A DNA stretch of 64,000 bases. Source: Halomonas sp. (GTDB lineage Bacteria > Pseudomonadota > Gammaproteobacteria > Pseudomonadales > Halomonadaceae). This document shows positions 25,440-34,018 of this stretch, in pieces (the stretch's first letter is position 1; the number at the start of each line of letters is the position of its first letter). The stretch covers positions 46,428 to 110,427 of the forward strand of contig NZ_DRFS01000034.1 of the NCBI RefSeq assembly GCF_011050415.1. The letters are read 5' to 3'. The notes under the pieces were generated by a model, which saw nothing but the letters and a program-made list of their open reading frames with translations, did no database searches and was not told the DNA's origin. The translations under genes and the position numbers were made by a program.

Positions 25440-27145
25440 TGATTAAGCAAACCATAGCAGTCGTTTCCATCACCTTAATCAGCGCGTTAGCAAGCAGCAC
25501 TGCTTTGGCACAGTCGTTAAGCCTTTCCGACAGCATTCTGCCTTCGCAAGGTGGCCAGCAGGGCGCAGCCCAACAGCAAGAAGAAGTGAATGATACCCCG
25601 CGCGCAGATTGGCGCAGCGGCACCTATGGCCCCGTAACGCTGCCATTGCAAGACCCGGATACCTTGCCACCGTTTGGCGCTAATCTATTTAGCGGCGGTT
25701 TTCGGGGTGCAATGGGCGATGGCCTAAACCCGGATTACCGCATCAAACCTGGCGACCAAGTCACTGTGCGCGCCTGGGGTGCATTTGAATTTGACCGCGT
25801 ACTGCCGGTCGATGCCCAAGGTAATATCTTCCTGCCAGGTTCTGGCCCGCTAAATGTAGAAGGGCAAAGCAGCAGCGAAGTAGATGGCAGCGTGCGCAGC
25901 GCCATTACGTCGGTCTACCCAGACAACGTAGAGGTTTACACCAATCTACAAGGTGTTCAACCCGTTGCCGTGTACGTGACCGGCTATGTGGAAAACCCCG
26001 GCCGCTATGCAGGCACGCCCAACGACTCACTGCTCTATTTCCTCGACCAGTCGGGCGGTATCGACCAAGACCTTGGCAGCTACCGGCAAATTCGGGTAGT
26101 GCGTGACGACCGCACCGTAGCCACCGTCGACCTTTACGACTTCCTGATTAACGGCACCATTGCCCGCCCGCAGTTTCAAGATGGCGACACCATTGTTGTC
26201 GAAGAGCGCGGCCCAGCCATTGCCGTAGGCGGCGATGTACATCGTGAACACCGCTATGAGTTGATCGGTAATCAGCTTAGCGGCGCTGAAATTGTTGCCC
26301 TTGCACGGTTAAGAAGCGGCGTTTCCCACGTGCTGCTAAGGGGCGACCGTGAAGGCGGCCCCATTGCGCAATACTTCCCCATTGATATGTTCTACGGCCA
26401 AACCATTCGCAGCGGTGATGAAGTGCAGTTCAGCGCCGACCAGCGCAGCGAAACGATTGTGGTGCAGGTAGAAGGTAGCTACTACGGCCCCTCGCGCTTT
26501 GCACTGCCGCGCAATGCCCGCCTAAGCGAATTGCTGGATGCTATTCCCGTACCGGAAAACATGACTGCGGTCGAAAGCATTTCATTGCAGCGTGAAAGCG
26601 TACGCGAGCAGCAGGCCCAGGCACTGGAAGATAGCCTGCGCCGCTTGGAAACCACCTACCTAGGCGCAAGTTCACGTACCGACCAGGAAGCGCAAATCCG
26701 CTTGCAAGAAGCTGAGCTCATTGAACGCTTTATTGAACGCGCAAGAGACCTAGAGCCCAGCGGCCGGTTAGTGGTTGCCAACAGCAACGGTATTTCCGAT
26801 ATCCGCCTGCAGGATGGTGATGTGGTAACAATTCCGGAAATCAGCGATTCCATCCTGATCAGCGGGGAAATTCTGGTGCCCCAAGCCGTGGTTTACCGCC
26901 CAGGTATGAGCGTGATTGACTACGTAGAAGGTGCAGGCGGCTTTACCGAGCGCGCCGATGAAGATCAAATTCTGCTAGTTCGCCAAAACGGTGCCGTAGA
27001 GCACGCCAAAAACTCACCGCTACGCCCAGGCGATGAAATCCTGGTAATGCCCGCAGCTCCCACACATAACCTGCAGTTGGCTTCCACGCTCACACAAATC
27101 CTGTTCCAAATCGCCGTCACTACACGCGTAGCGCTTGATCTGTAA
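25439..27145 (+). CDS. kpsD: KpsD-like capsule polysaccharide export protein (Poly_export/SLBB)
   Basis: A 568-residue periplasmic/outer-membrane polysaccharide export protein with a signal peptide cleaved near ALAQS (about 25). The Poly_export domain runs about 95-190 (YRIKPGDQVTVRAWGAFEFDR..., NVEVYTNLQGVQPVAVYVTGYVENPG). SLBB-type beta-grasp repeats follow, with a helical insertion at about 385-430 (REQQAQALEDSLRRLE). The final SLBB region reads ILISGEILVPQAVVYRPGMSVIDYVEGAGGF. Together with the downstream KpsM-, KpsE- and KpsT-like proteins it would form the trans-envelope channel of a group 2/3-type capsule. The symbol is by analogy. Confidence 0.88.
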   Translation: MIKQTIAVVSITLISALASSTALAQSLSLSDSILPSQGGQQGAAQQQEEVNDTPRADWRSGTYGPVTLPLQDPDTLPPFGANLFSGGFRGAMGDGLNPDYRIKPGDQVTVRAWGAFEFDRVLPVDAQGNIFLPGSGPLNVEGQSSSEVDGSVRSAITSVYPDNVEVYTNLQGVQPVAVYVTGYVENPGRYAGTPNDSLLYFLDQSGGIDQDLGSYRQIRVVRDDRTVATVDLYDFLINGTIARPQFQDGDTIVVEERGPAIAVGGDVHREHRYELIGNQLSGAEIVALARLRSGVSHVLLRGDREGGPIAQYFPIDMFYGQTIRSGDEVQFSADQRSETIVVQVEGSYYGPSRFALPRNARLSELLDAIPVPENMTAVESISLQRESVREQQAQALEDSLRRLETTYLGASSRTDQEAQIRLQEAELIERFIERARDLEPSGRLVVANSNGISDIRLQDGDVVTIPEISDSILISGEILVPQAVVYRPGMSVIDYVEGAGGFTERADEDQILLVRQNGAVEHAKNSPLRPGDEILVMPAAPTHNLQLASTLTQILFQIAVTTRVALDL

Positions 27146-27172
27146 TAACAGGCAAGCGTTGAAGAAAGGTTT

Positions 27173-27211
27173 TGTAGCGCGGCGTAAGCGTCAGCGCACC
27201 CGCGAGGCGGC
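27173..27211. repeat. Dispersed palindromic repeat, fragment D
   Basis: TGTAGCGCGGCGTAAGCG and the following TCAGCGCACCCGCGAGGCG match the left end of the repeat. It occupies the 151-bp gap between kpsD and kpsM, inside an operon. No coding capacity. Confidence 0.7.
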
Positions 27212-27296
27212 ACCCGTGAAAGGCAGGTGTGCTGCCCCGTTAAGGCGCAATACATTGGCAGGAAAAGGCTTTGTTTATCTCTAAAAAATTATCCCC

Positions 27297-28112
27297 ATGG
27301 AAAACATAAACGCACAGCCCCAGCCCCGGCGCGCCCGTACATCGTGGCAAGTCACCCGCAGTGTGTGGTACGGCATGTTTCTGCGCGAAGCAATCTCGCG
27401 CACCATGTCAGACCGGATGGGCTGGTTCTGGATGCTCGCCGAGCCAGTTGCTTTTGTGGCGATTATGGCGGGCATTCGTAGCTTTATTAGCGGAGATCAA
27501 CTGATAGCTAATGCACCTTTTATTCCTTGGATGATTGTAGGGATGATGGGTTTTTTCTTAGTGCGCGAAGGCATGATGCGTGGCATGGGCGCTATTGAAG
27601 GTAATAAAGCGCTGTTCGCCTATCGGCAAGTACAACCTGTAGATCCCGTATTGGTACGTAACTTCTTGGAAGGCATGCTGCGCAGCTTAGTGTTCCTGAT
27701 TTTTATTGGCGGTGGGTTAATGCTGGGGTTGGAGCTATACCCTGATAACGCGATTCGAGCGATGTGGGCTTGGCTTTCGCTTTGGGCTCTCGGACTTGGC
27801 TTGGGCTTAGTAACATCTGTAGCTTCGGCGTTAGTGCCGGAAGTTGGCAAAATTATTCGTATGATCTCGTTACCTTTATTAATCGTATCAGGGGTAATTC
27901 TGCCGCTTAACAGCCTACCGCACTGGTTGCTTGAGTACTTAATGCTTAACCCTATTCCCCATGGTTTAGAAACACTGCGCCTTGGGTTTTTCGAGAAATA
28001 CCAGGTAGTTCATGGCACCAGCATGCTCTATTTTTGGTTATTCACCCTTACCCTTATCGCCCTGGGGCTATTAATGCACCTGCGCTTTTCTGATCGTTTG
28101 AAGGCAAATTAA
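27297..28112 (+). CDS. kpsM: KpsM-like ABC-2 permease for capsule export
   Basis: A 271-residue inner-membrane permease. RSVWYGMFLREAISRTMSDRMGWFWMLAEP is the N-terminal gate region of KpsM/BexB-type proteins, which differs from Wzm. Six hydrophobic segments follow, then the conserved NPIPHGLETLR near the C terminus, a recognisable KpsM signature. The ribosome-binding site is weak. The ATPase partner is at 32572, not adjacent. Confidence 0.92.
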   Translation: MENINAQPQPRRARTSWQVTRSVWYGMFLREAISRTMSDRMGWFWMLAEPVAFVAIMAGIRSFISGDQLIANAPFIPWMIVGMMGFFLVREGMMRGMGAIEGNKALFAYRQVQPVDPVLVRNFLEGMLRSLVFLIFIGGGLMLGLELYPDNAIRAMWAWLSLWALGLGLGLVTSVASALVPEVGKIIRMISLPLLIVSGVILPLNSLPHWLLEYLMLNPIPHGLETLRLGFFEKYQVVHGTSMLYFWLFTLTLIALGLLMHLRFSDRLKAN

Positions 28113-28115
28113 TCC

Positions 28116-29213
28116 ATGCAACGTTCGTTACGCCGTTTTGTAAAAAAGTCGCCGCATTGGGCCGTGGCCATCGCCGCGATTTTACTCGTATCATTTTACT
28201 GGTTTGTATGGGCAGAAGAGCGCTACGTATCACGAGCAACTGTGGTACTGGAAAGCCCCCAGGTTGCTACACCGGAATTTAGCTTGTCCTCGATAATGGG
28301 TGGCGGCGCGGGTAATACTGCCGACCTGCTGCTGCTACGTGAGCACTTACTCTCCGTGGATATGCTGCGCCGCTTAGATGAAGACCTAAACATTCGTGCA
28401 CATTACACCGAGCATGGCGATATTTTCGCCAAACTGCGCGACCGCGATGCTCCCATTGAAGACTTGCATAAATACTACCTGCGCCGGGTAGAGGTAGAGC
28501 TGGATGAGTACGCAGGTGTACTGAATATTTCAGTGCAGGGCTACACCCCAGAATTTGCCCATCAAATGACCACGCTGCTGCTAGAAGCAGGTGAAAATCA
28601 TATGAACGAAATGGGCCATCGCTTAGCTGACGAGCAAGTGCGCTTTTTAGAACAGCAAATGGTTCGCCTGGATGAGCGCTTTAAAGAGACCCGCGCCGCA
28701 CTGTTGGAGTACCAGAATGAGTATGGCTTGGTATCACCCACAGATACAGTCGCCAGCATTAACCAAGTCGTCTCCACGTTAGAAGCCGACTTAGCCCGTT
28801 TCCAGGCCCAGCGCAGTGCACTTTCCAGTTTCCAGAGTGCACAGTCAGCAGAACTTCGCGATGTAGAGCGCAGTATTACCGCCTTACGTGAACAAATCGT
28901 CGAACAGCGTGACCGTATAGCGCAAGCATCCGGCGGCTCACTAAATAGCGTATCGGCGCAGTATGAAACATTAGAGCTACAGGCACAGTTCGCTCAAGAA
29001 ACCTACTCCAGCGCCTTAGCCGCACTGGAAAACACCCGCTTAGAAGCCGCCCGCCAGCTCAAGCAAGTCAGCGTACTGCAAAGCCCACTATTCCCGGAAT
29101 ACCCAACCGAACCTAACCGGCTCTACAACAGCAGCGTATTCGCCATCATCACCATCTTCCTAGCCTTTATCCTCAGCATGCTGATGATGATCATCAAAGA
29201 TCACAGGGATTGA
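28116..29213 (+). CDS. kpsE: KpsE-like capsule export inner-membrane protein
   Basis: A 365-residue polysaccharide co-polymerase (PCP-3). It has a transmembrane helix at about 15-35, a Wzz-like region beginning SRATVVLESPQVATPEFSLSS, a long periplasmic coiled coil (about 155-310) and a second transmembrane helix at about 337-360, with the Pro-rich SPLFPEYPTEPNRLYN before it. It bridges KpsM and KpsD across the periplasm. Three bases separate it from kpsM. Confidence 0.92.
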   Translation: MQRSLRRFVKKSPHWAVAIAAILLVSFYWFVWAEERYVSRATVVLESPQVATPEFSLSSIMGGGAGNTADLLLLREHLLSVDMLRRLDEDLNIRAHYTEHGDIFAKLRDRDAPIEDLHKYYLRRVEVELDEYAGVLNISVQGYTPEFAHQMTTLLLEAGENHMNEMGHRLADEQVRFLEQQMVRLDERFKETRAALLEYQNEYGLVSPTDTVASINQVVSTLEADLARFQAQRSALSSFQSAQSAELRDVERSITALREQIVEQRDRIAQASGGSLNSVSAQYETLELQAQFAQETYSSALAALENTRLEAARQLKQVSVLQSPLFPEYPTEPNRLYNSSVFAIITIFLAFILSMLMMIIKDHRD

Positions 29214-29306
29214 TGGTGCGAGTTAGCGATAGGCCGGCTACAATTTGAACCTACTCGATCTATAATGGCTCTATGAAGTACATGTCTTGCTTAGAGGCAC
29301 AAAGAA

Positions 29307-29573
29307 ATGATTGTAAACACGAAATCTGAAAAGCTAGCGGTTATCCGTAAAGGCAAAAGAAAGGATCCAATGCAAGATAGCCGATCATTGATGCAGTTTG
29401 CGAGCGAATCTTCACGTACGGCAATTCGCAAAAATCTGGAAGCTGGCGTTTCTGTTGTTTATGAACGTGATGGCTATTTGGTCGAGGAGTCACCAGATCA
29501 TCAGGTTAAACAACTTAAAAAATTAAAAGAATCCCCGCCTTTTAACCTTAGGGAGTATTTGTGCCAAGGCTAA
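29307..29573 (+). CDS. Putative antitoxin-like partner of a zeta-toxin gene
   Basis: An 88-residue, charged, mostly helical protein (SRSLMQFASESSRTAIRKNLEAG, then a short beta hairpin VSVVYERDGYLVEES). It overlaps the following zeta-toxin-like frame by 13 bp. This arrangement, a small protein coupled to a zeta-family kinase, is common, and the small protein is presumed to neutralise or regulate the kinase. I do not recognise a named antitoxin family, so the role rests on position alone. Confidence 0.55.
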   Translation: MIVNTKSEKLAVIRKGKRKDPMQDSRSLMQFASESSRTAIRKNLEAGVSVVYERDGYLVEESPDHQVKQLKKLKESPPFNLREYLCQG

Positions 29574-30255
29574 GGCTAATCGCTGGACCCAATGGGTCGG
29601 GTAAAACAACCCTGACCCAATTTTTGATCAGCAAAAATATACCGTTGGGACAGTATTTAAATCCTGATGATATTGCCAAATACATTGATTTAAATAGCAT
29701 AATTAAAAGCACATCATCAGCTATGACTGGCGATAAGGCATTGGAAAGCAACTTTTCACAGGACTTTGAAACTTATTTTGCTGCGTTGTCAGCTCAATCT
29801 ATTGCGATAGGTTTGAGGAATGATTGGCTAGAATCAGGTTATCGTTAACCTATGAATCTGTCATGAGTCATAAAAGCCATGTAGATTTTGTTGAGAAAGC
29901 GCTTAAATTAGGTTTCGAGCCTTATCTTTACTACATATGTACGTCTAACCCAGAAATAAACCAAGCGCGTGTTGCACAGAGAGTTTCGGGCGGTGGGCAT
30001 GATGTGCCTACGGATAAAATAATAAGCCGTTATAACTCTAGTCTTTCTCTTTTGCATGACATGGTTATAAATTGCAGGAGGGCGTATTTTTTTGATAATT
30101 CAAGCGAAAGGCATTTGCACTTTGCTGAAGCTACGCCTGATGGCTATCTAGATATCTATGAAAGCGTTTTTAACAAAATTGATTCTGACTGGTTTGTCGA
30201 GTCAGTTCTTAAAAAGTGGGATCGGTCGAAAATTAGGTCTGCGCGCGTTACTTAG
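29561..30255 (+). pseudogene. Zeta-toxin-like P-loop kinase gene broken by a one-base frameshift
   Basis: The first frame (29561-29848) encodes RLIAGPNGSGKTTLTQFLI (Walker A) and NPDDIAKYI, then stops. The second frame (to 30255) continues with SLTYESVMSHKSHVDF, YICTSNPEINQARVAQRVSGGGHDVP and DKIISRYNSSLSLL, the rest of a zeta-toxin/UDP-sugar kinase domain. Joining WLESG to SLTYESV needs one extra base near 29839-29842 and restores the expected family sequence without a gap. The frames are contiguous and there is no slippery heptamer, so decay or a sequencing error is likelier than programmed frameshifting. The intact protein would be about 230 residues. Confidence 0.82.
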
Positions 30256-30259
30256 CTTT

Positions 30260-31018
30260 GCTTAAGCGCGCCAGCGTATGGCGTTGGAACGCCCCCAACG
30301 GCACACAAGCAAATGCCCACACGGCTCCCACTGTTCGCCCGTTCTGTAACGCTACAACTGATGGCACTTAATAGAAATATTCTAAGTACCGTAGCGCGTG
30401 GTAACGAGAAAGCGAGCTCCGCGAGCGTTTCGAGGCACCTGCAGCGGCAGCCCGGCACGGAAAGCGTCGGAACGACGCCCAACGGCACACAAGCAAATGC
30501 CCACACGGCTCCCACTGTTCGCCCGTTCTGTAACGCTACAAAGTGATGGCACTTAATAGAAATATTCTAAGTACCGTAGCGCGTGGTAACGAGAAAGCGA
30601 GCTCCGCAAGCATTTCGAGGCACCTGCAGCGGCAGCCCGGCACGGAAAGCGTCGGCACGACGCGCCCAACGGCACACAACCAAATGCCCACACGGCTCCC
30701 ACTGTTCGCCCGTTCTGTAACGCTACAAAGTGATGGCACTTAATAGAAATATTCTAAGTACCGTAGCGCGTGGCAACGAGAAAGCGAGCTCCGCGAGCGT
30801 TTCGAGGCACCCGCGGATGGCGTCGGCACGACGCCCAATGGCACACAAGCAAATGCCCACATGGCTCCCACTGTTCGCCCGTTCTGTAACGCTACAAAGT
30901 GATGGCACTTAATAGAAATATTCTAAGTACCGTAGCGCGTGGTAACGAGAAAGCGAGCTCCGCGAGCATTTCGAGGCACCCGCGGATGGCGTCGGCATGA
31001 CGCCCAATGGCACACAAC
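30260..31018. repeat. Tandem array of about 185-bp palindrome-containing repeats
   Basis: Units begin at GATGGCACTTAATAG at 30360, 30545, 30732 and 30901, giving periods of 185, 187 and 169 bp, plus a partial unit before 30360. Each unit contains CGTAGCGCGTGGTAACGAG followed by GTTTCGAGGCACC and GACGCCCAA. That is the reverse orientation of the right half of the dispersed repeat seen at 5027. The rest of the unit (AAATGCCCACACGGCTCCC, TTCGCCCGTTCTGTAACGC) is specific to this array. The last two units lack about 17 bp. Several frames run through it on both strands only because it is GC-rich and repeated. Confidence 0.9.
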
Positions 31019-31078
31019 CCAAGCTCGGCACCATCAGCGCTCCCCACAAATCACCATCTACATTTATACGGCTTCATA

Positions 31079-32503
31079 ATGCTCGAAATAATCCACCACG
31101 GCGGTGCCACTGGCGTCACCGGCAGCTGCCACCAACTGATTCTAAATAAACAAGAATCCCTGCTGGTAGATTGCGGCCTCTTCCAAGGCGAAGACGCCAC
31201 CAAAGACGCATTCGAACAGCTACAAATCGAATTCGACATCAGCACCGTTAAAGCACTGATCATCACCCACGTACATATCGACCACGTAGGTAGGCTGCCT
31301 TACCTGCTGGCCGCAGGTTTCACCGGCCCCATCATCTGCTCGATCCCCACGGCCAAATTGCTACCGCTAGTGATTGAAGACGCGCTAAAAATCGGCTTTA
31401 CCCGTAATGCCCAACTGATCGAACGCTTTCAAGCGCAGTTGGAAAAGCAGATTGTTAGCGTGCCTTACGGCAAATGGCAGAACATAGATAACGTAAACAT
31501 CGAAAGCGATGTAAGCAGTCACTCCGGTGTTGGCACAAACATCACAAGGGTAAAGCTAAAACGGGCAGGGCATATTCTAGGCTCCAGCTACGTAGAAGTG
31601 AGTTACCAAGACAAAGCGACCGGCGAAAAACAGCGCGTAGTGTTCTCCGGTGATCTAGGTGCGCCATACGCCCCATTACTACCCGCACCGCAATCACCCT
31701 ACGGCTGCGACCAACTAGTGCTAGAAAGCACCTACGGTAACCGCATTCATCCAGACCGCCGCCAGCGCCGTTCCACCTTAAAAGCAGCCATAGAGCAAGC
31801 ACTCGCTAACGGCGGCACCGTGATGGTGCCTGCATTCAGCATAGGCCGAACGCAAGAACTGCTGTATGAGCTAGAAACCATTATTCATCAAGCGAAATCA
31901 CCCCAGTGGAAATCGCTCGAAATCATTGTCGACTCACCGCTGGCAGCACGTTTCACCAAGGTGTATCGCGAGTTAAAACCCTACTGGGATAAAGAAGCCC
32001 AGCGCCGCCTGCGCAGTGGCCGCCACCCACTTAACTTTGCCAATCTCTACACGGTGGATAGCCACGAAGAGCACCAGCAAACCGTTGAGTACCTGGCTAA
32101 ATCAGGCCGCCCAGCCGTAGTGATCGCCGCCAGCGGAATGTGCGCAGGCGGACGCATCATGAACTATTTAAAAGCCATGCTAGGTGATGAACGCCACCAA
32201 GTACTGTTCGTAGGTTACCAAGGCACAGGCACCCCAGGGCGAGCCATACAGCAATTTGGCCCCCAGGGCGGATGGGTAGAAATTGAAGGCCAGCGCATTG
32301 ATATTAAAGCAGGCGTTACCTCCATCAGCGGCTATTCCGCCCACGCCGATCAAAAAGACCTGATCAACTTCGTAAAACGCATGCGCCGCTGGCCTCATAC
32401 AATTCGCTTAGTACATGGGGAACAAACCGCCCGCACTGCGCTCAAACATAAGCTAGAAACGATATACGCACGTAAGAGCAAGAGCGTGACGGTGAAAAGT
32501 TAG
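31079..32503 (+). CDS. Metallo-beta-lactamase / beta-CASP RNA-processing nuclease family protein
   Basis: A 474-residue protein. The MBL fold has HVHIDHVGRLPYL (HxHxDH, 64-69), GHILGSSYVEV and FSGDLGAPYAPLLP. The beta-CASP insert has VMVPAFSIGRTQELLYEL, VDSPLAARFTKVY and ASGMCAGGRIMNYLK, then the final YSAHADQKDLINFV and RLVHGE motifs. These define the CPSF73/YSH1-like group, whose characterised members are RNA endo- or exonucleases. The ATG at 31079 is used; the frame runs back into the repeat array. Its role inside a capsule export region is unclear. kpsT follows 68 bp later. Confidence 0.88.
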   Translation: MLEIIHHGGATGVTGSCHQLILNKQESLLVDCGLFQGEDATKDAFEQLQIEFDISTVKALIITHVHIDHVGRLPYLLAAGFTGPIICSIPTAKLLPLVIEDALKIGFTRNAQLIERFQAQLEKQIVSVPYGKWQNIDNVNIESDVSSHSGVGTNITRVKLKRAGHILGSSYVEVSYQDKATGEKQRVVFSGDLGAPYAPLLPAPQSPYGCDQLVLESTYGNRIHPDRRQRRSTLKAAIEQALANGGTVMVPAFSIGRTQELLYELETIIHQAKSPQWKSLEIIVDSPLAARFTKVYRELKPYWDKEAQRRLRSGRHPLNFANLYTVDSHEEHQQTVEYLAKSGRPAVVIAASGMCAGGRIMNYLKAMLGDERHQVLFVGYQGTGTPGRAIQQFGPQGGWVEIEGQRIDIKAGVTSISGYSAHADQKDLINFVKRMRRWPHTIRLVHGEQTARTALKHKLETIYARKSKSVTVKS

Positions 32504-32525
32504 ATGATAGGAGTGAGGTGTTACC

Positions 32526-32543
32526 CCTCACAAGCGAAGCGCT
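32526..32543 (-). repeat. 18-bp intergenic repeat (copy 2, inverted)
   Basis: The exact reverse complement of 21695-21712, here in the spacer between the beta-CASP gene and kpsT, amid CTCACCCCTTACCC-type low-complexity sequence. Confidence 0.6.
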
Positions 32544-32571
32544 CACCCCTTACCCATTACTAAGAAACCCA

Positions 32572-33483
32572 ATGATTGAGATAAAAAACCTCTACAAGCG
32601 CTACCACAATCACCATGGCAGCGACTGGGTGCTCAAAGATATCAACCTGACGATCCCCACAGGGGTGAGCGTAGGGCTGATCGGCGCAAACGGTGCAGGT
32701 AAATCCACCCTGTTGCGCTTAATCGCTGGTATGGATAAGCCGGAGCGTGGTGAAGTCATCCGCCATAGCCGAGTTTCCTGGCCAGTAGGACTTTCCGGCG
32801 GTATGCAAGGCAACATGACCGGCCGCCAGAACGTAAAGTTCGTTGCCCGTGTGCAGGGCAGTGGTCCGGATGAGGTAAAGCGGGTTATCCAGTTTGTAGA
32901 AGAGTTCGCTGAAATCGGTAGCGCTTTTGATGAACCCATCCGCACTTACTCATCTGGCATGCGCTCCAGAATTTCATTTGGCCTTTCGCTGGCATTTGAT
33001 TTTGATGTGTATATTTCAGATGAAGCCACTGCCGTAGGCGACAGAGCGTTCAAAGCCAAGGCCAAGGAGCTATTCAATTCTAAAATTGGCCAAGCCTCGC
33101 TGATTATGGTGTCTCACTCAGAAGGCATATTAAAAGACTTATGCCAAGCGGGCTTATATCTCAAACAAGGCAAGGCCCACTGGTACGATGATATTAAAGA
33201 AGCGATAGAAGTTTACCATGCAGATTCAGACGCCAAAAAAGATGGCACGGCGCTTCCCCCTGATGTACCCAGCGCCCGCCGTTACCTGCAAGATTGCCAC
33301 TTAACCTTGAAAGGCGCGCAGGAAGCGCTTCAAGAGTTTCAAGAGCAGGGTGCGCCGCCGCAAGATATCTCTGCAGCTAAAAATGAGATTCAAAAAGCAG
33401 GCAAGACAGCACGTGAGGCGCGTGAACACTTGGAAGCTTTGGAGGAGATGCAGCGTACGGAAAGGCGAAAATTAGCAGGGTAA
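32572..33483 (+). CDS. kpsT: KpsT-like ABC transporter ATPase for capsule export
   Basis: A 303-residue ATPase. Walker A is GANGAGKST, then the KpsT-typical WPVGLSGGMQGNMTGRQN, the signature YSSGMRSR, Walker B VYISDEATAVGD and SHSEG. Beyond the usual approximately 220 residues there is an unusual helical, charged C-terminal tail (about 225-303; ARRYLQDCHLTLKGAQEALQ). It should pair with KpsM at 27297 despite a 4.5-kb separation. The start at 32572 gives the standard MIEIKNLYKRYH; earlier in-frame codons come from the low-complexity spacer. Confidence 0.92.
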   Translation: MIEIKNLYKRYHNHHGSDWVLKDINLTIPTGVSVGLIGANGAGKSTLLRLIAGMDKPERGEVIRHSRVSWPVGLSGGMQGNMTGRQNVKFVARVQGSGPDEVKRVIQFVEEFAEIGSAFDEPIRTYSSGMRSRISFGLSLAFDFDVYISDEATAVGDRAFKAKAKELFNSKIGQASLIMVSHSEGILKDLCQAGLYLKQGKAHWYDDIKEAIEVYHADSDAKKDGTALPPDVPSARRYLQDCHLTLKGAQEALQEFQEQGAPPQDISAAKNEIQKAGKTAREAREHLEALEEMQRTERRKLAG

Positions 33484-33574
33484 ACAGCTATATCTAAAAG
33501 ACCAAGACGCATTACTTCTAATAAAAAAATTCGGCCAACGCTAGCACATAACCGCTTAATTATTGGAGGCAATA

Positions 33575-34000
33575 GTGAAAGAAATTGAAGCAGTGAAGCT
33601 TCTATCCTCATCAAAATTATTTGATGAAAAATGGTACAAGGAGTGTTATCCGGACGTGGCAATGGCCGGTATGCCACCAGTTTTGCATTACCTTAAATAT
33701 GGTTGGTTGATGAGGCGAGATCCATCTCAAGATTTTTCAAGCGAAAAATATATTCAAAGTAATAAAGATGTGATGAATATTAATCCTCTTTTGCACTATC
33801 TAACAGTCGGTGAGAAAGAAGGGCGCAAAAAGTATGCCTCACTAGTAAAGGTAGGTAGTTCAAAGGGGATTAAGAATACATATAACACTCTTAACAGTGT
33901 TGCTGACAACGTTGCGATTCAGCTAGAAAAAACTCAATCCTCACTAGAATATTATTTCCAACGCTGCCAAGAACTTGAATTTGAAAAGCTAGATCGCTAA
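33575..34000 (+). CDS. Small protein carrying the YPDV/HYL/EGR module
   Basis: A 141-residue protein. Residues about 12-85 contain two linked half-modules: LFDEKWYKECYPDVAMAG, then LHYLKYGWLMRRDPSQDF, then YIQSNKDVMNINPLLHYL and GEKEGRKK. The C-terminal 55 residues are helical. The same module is fused to the 53278 and 55221 proteins in this locus. A GTG start at 33575 is supported by TTGGAGG immediately upstream. No catalytic motif is seen, so a binding or scaffold role is more likely than an enzyme. It lies 19 bp before wecB. Confidence 0.75.
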   Translation: MKEIEAVKLLSSSKLFDEKWYKECYPDVAMAGMPPVLHYLKYGWLMRRDPSQDFSSEKYIQSNKDVMNINPLLHYLTVGEKEGRKKYASLVKVGSSKGIKNTYNTLNSVADNVAIQLEKTQSSLEYYFQRCQELEFEKLDR

Positions 34001-34018
34001 TTTTTAAAAGGTAAAGTC

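Noticed and set aside
29561..30255. Programmed ribosomal frameshift in the zeta-toxin-like gene
   Set aside because: No slippery heptamer or downstream pseudoknot at the junction; a one-base loss explains the two frames fully.
30252..30912. Several 60-87-codon frames on both strands of the tandem array
   Set aside because: They are translations of the same repeated GC-rich unit and have no start signals.
30360..31018. CRISPR array
   Set aside because: The repeats are about 185 bp with no short spacers and no cas genes; it is a simple tandem repeat.
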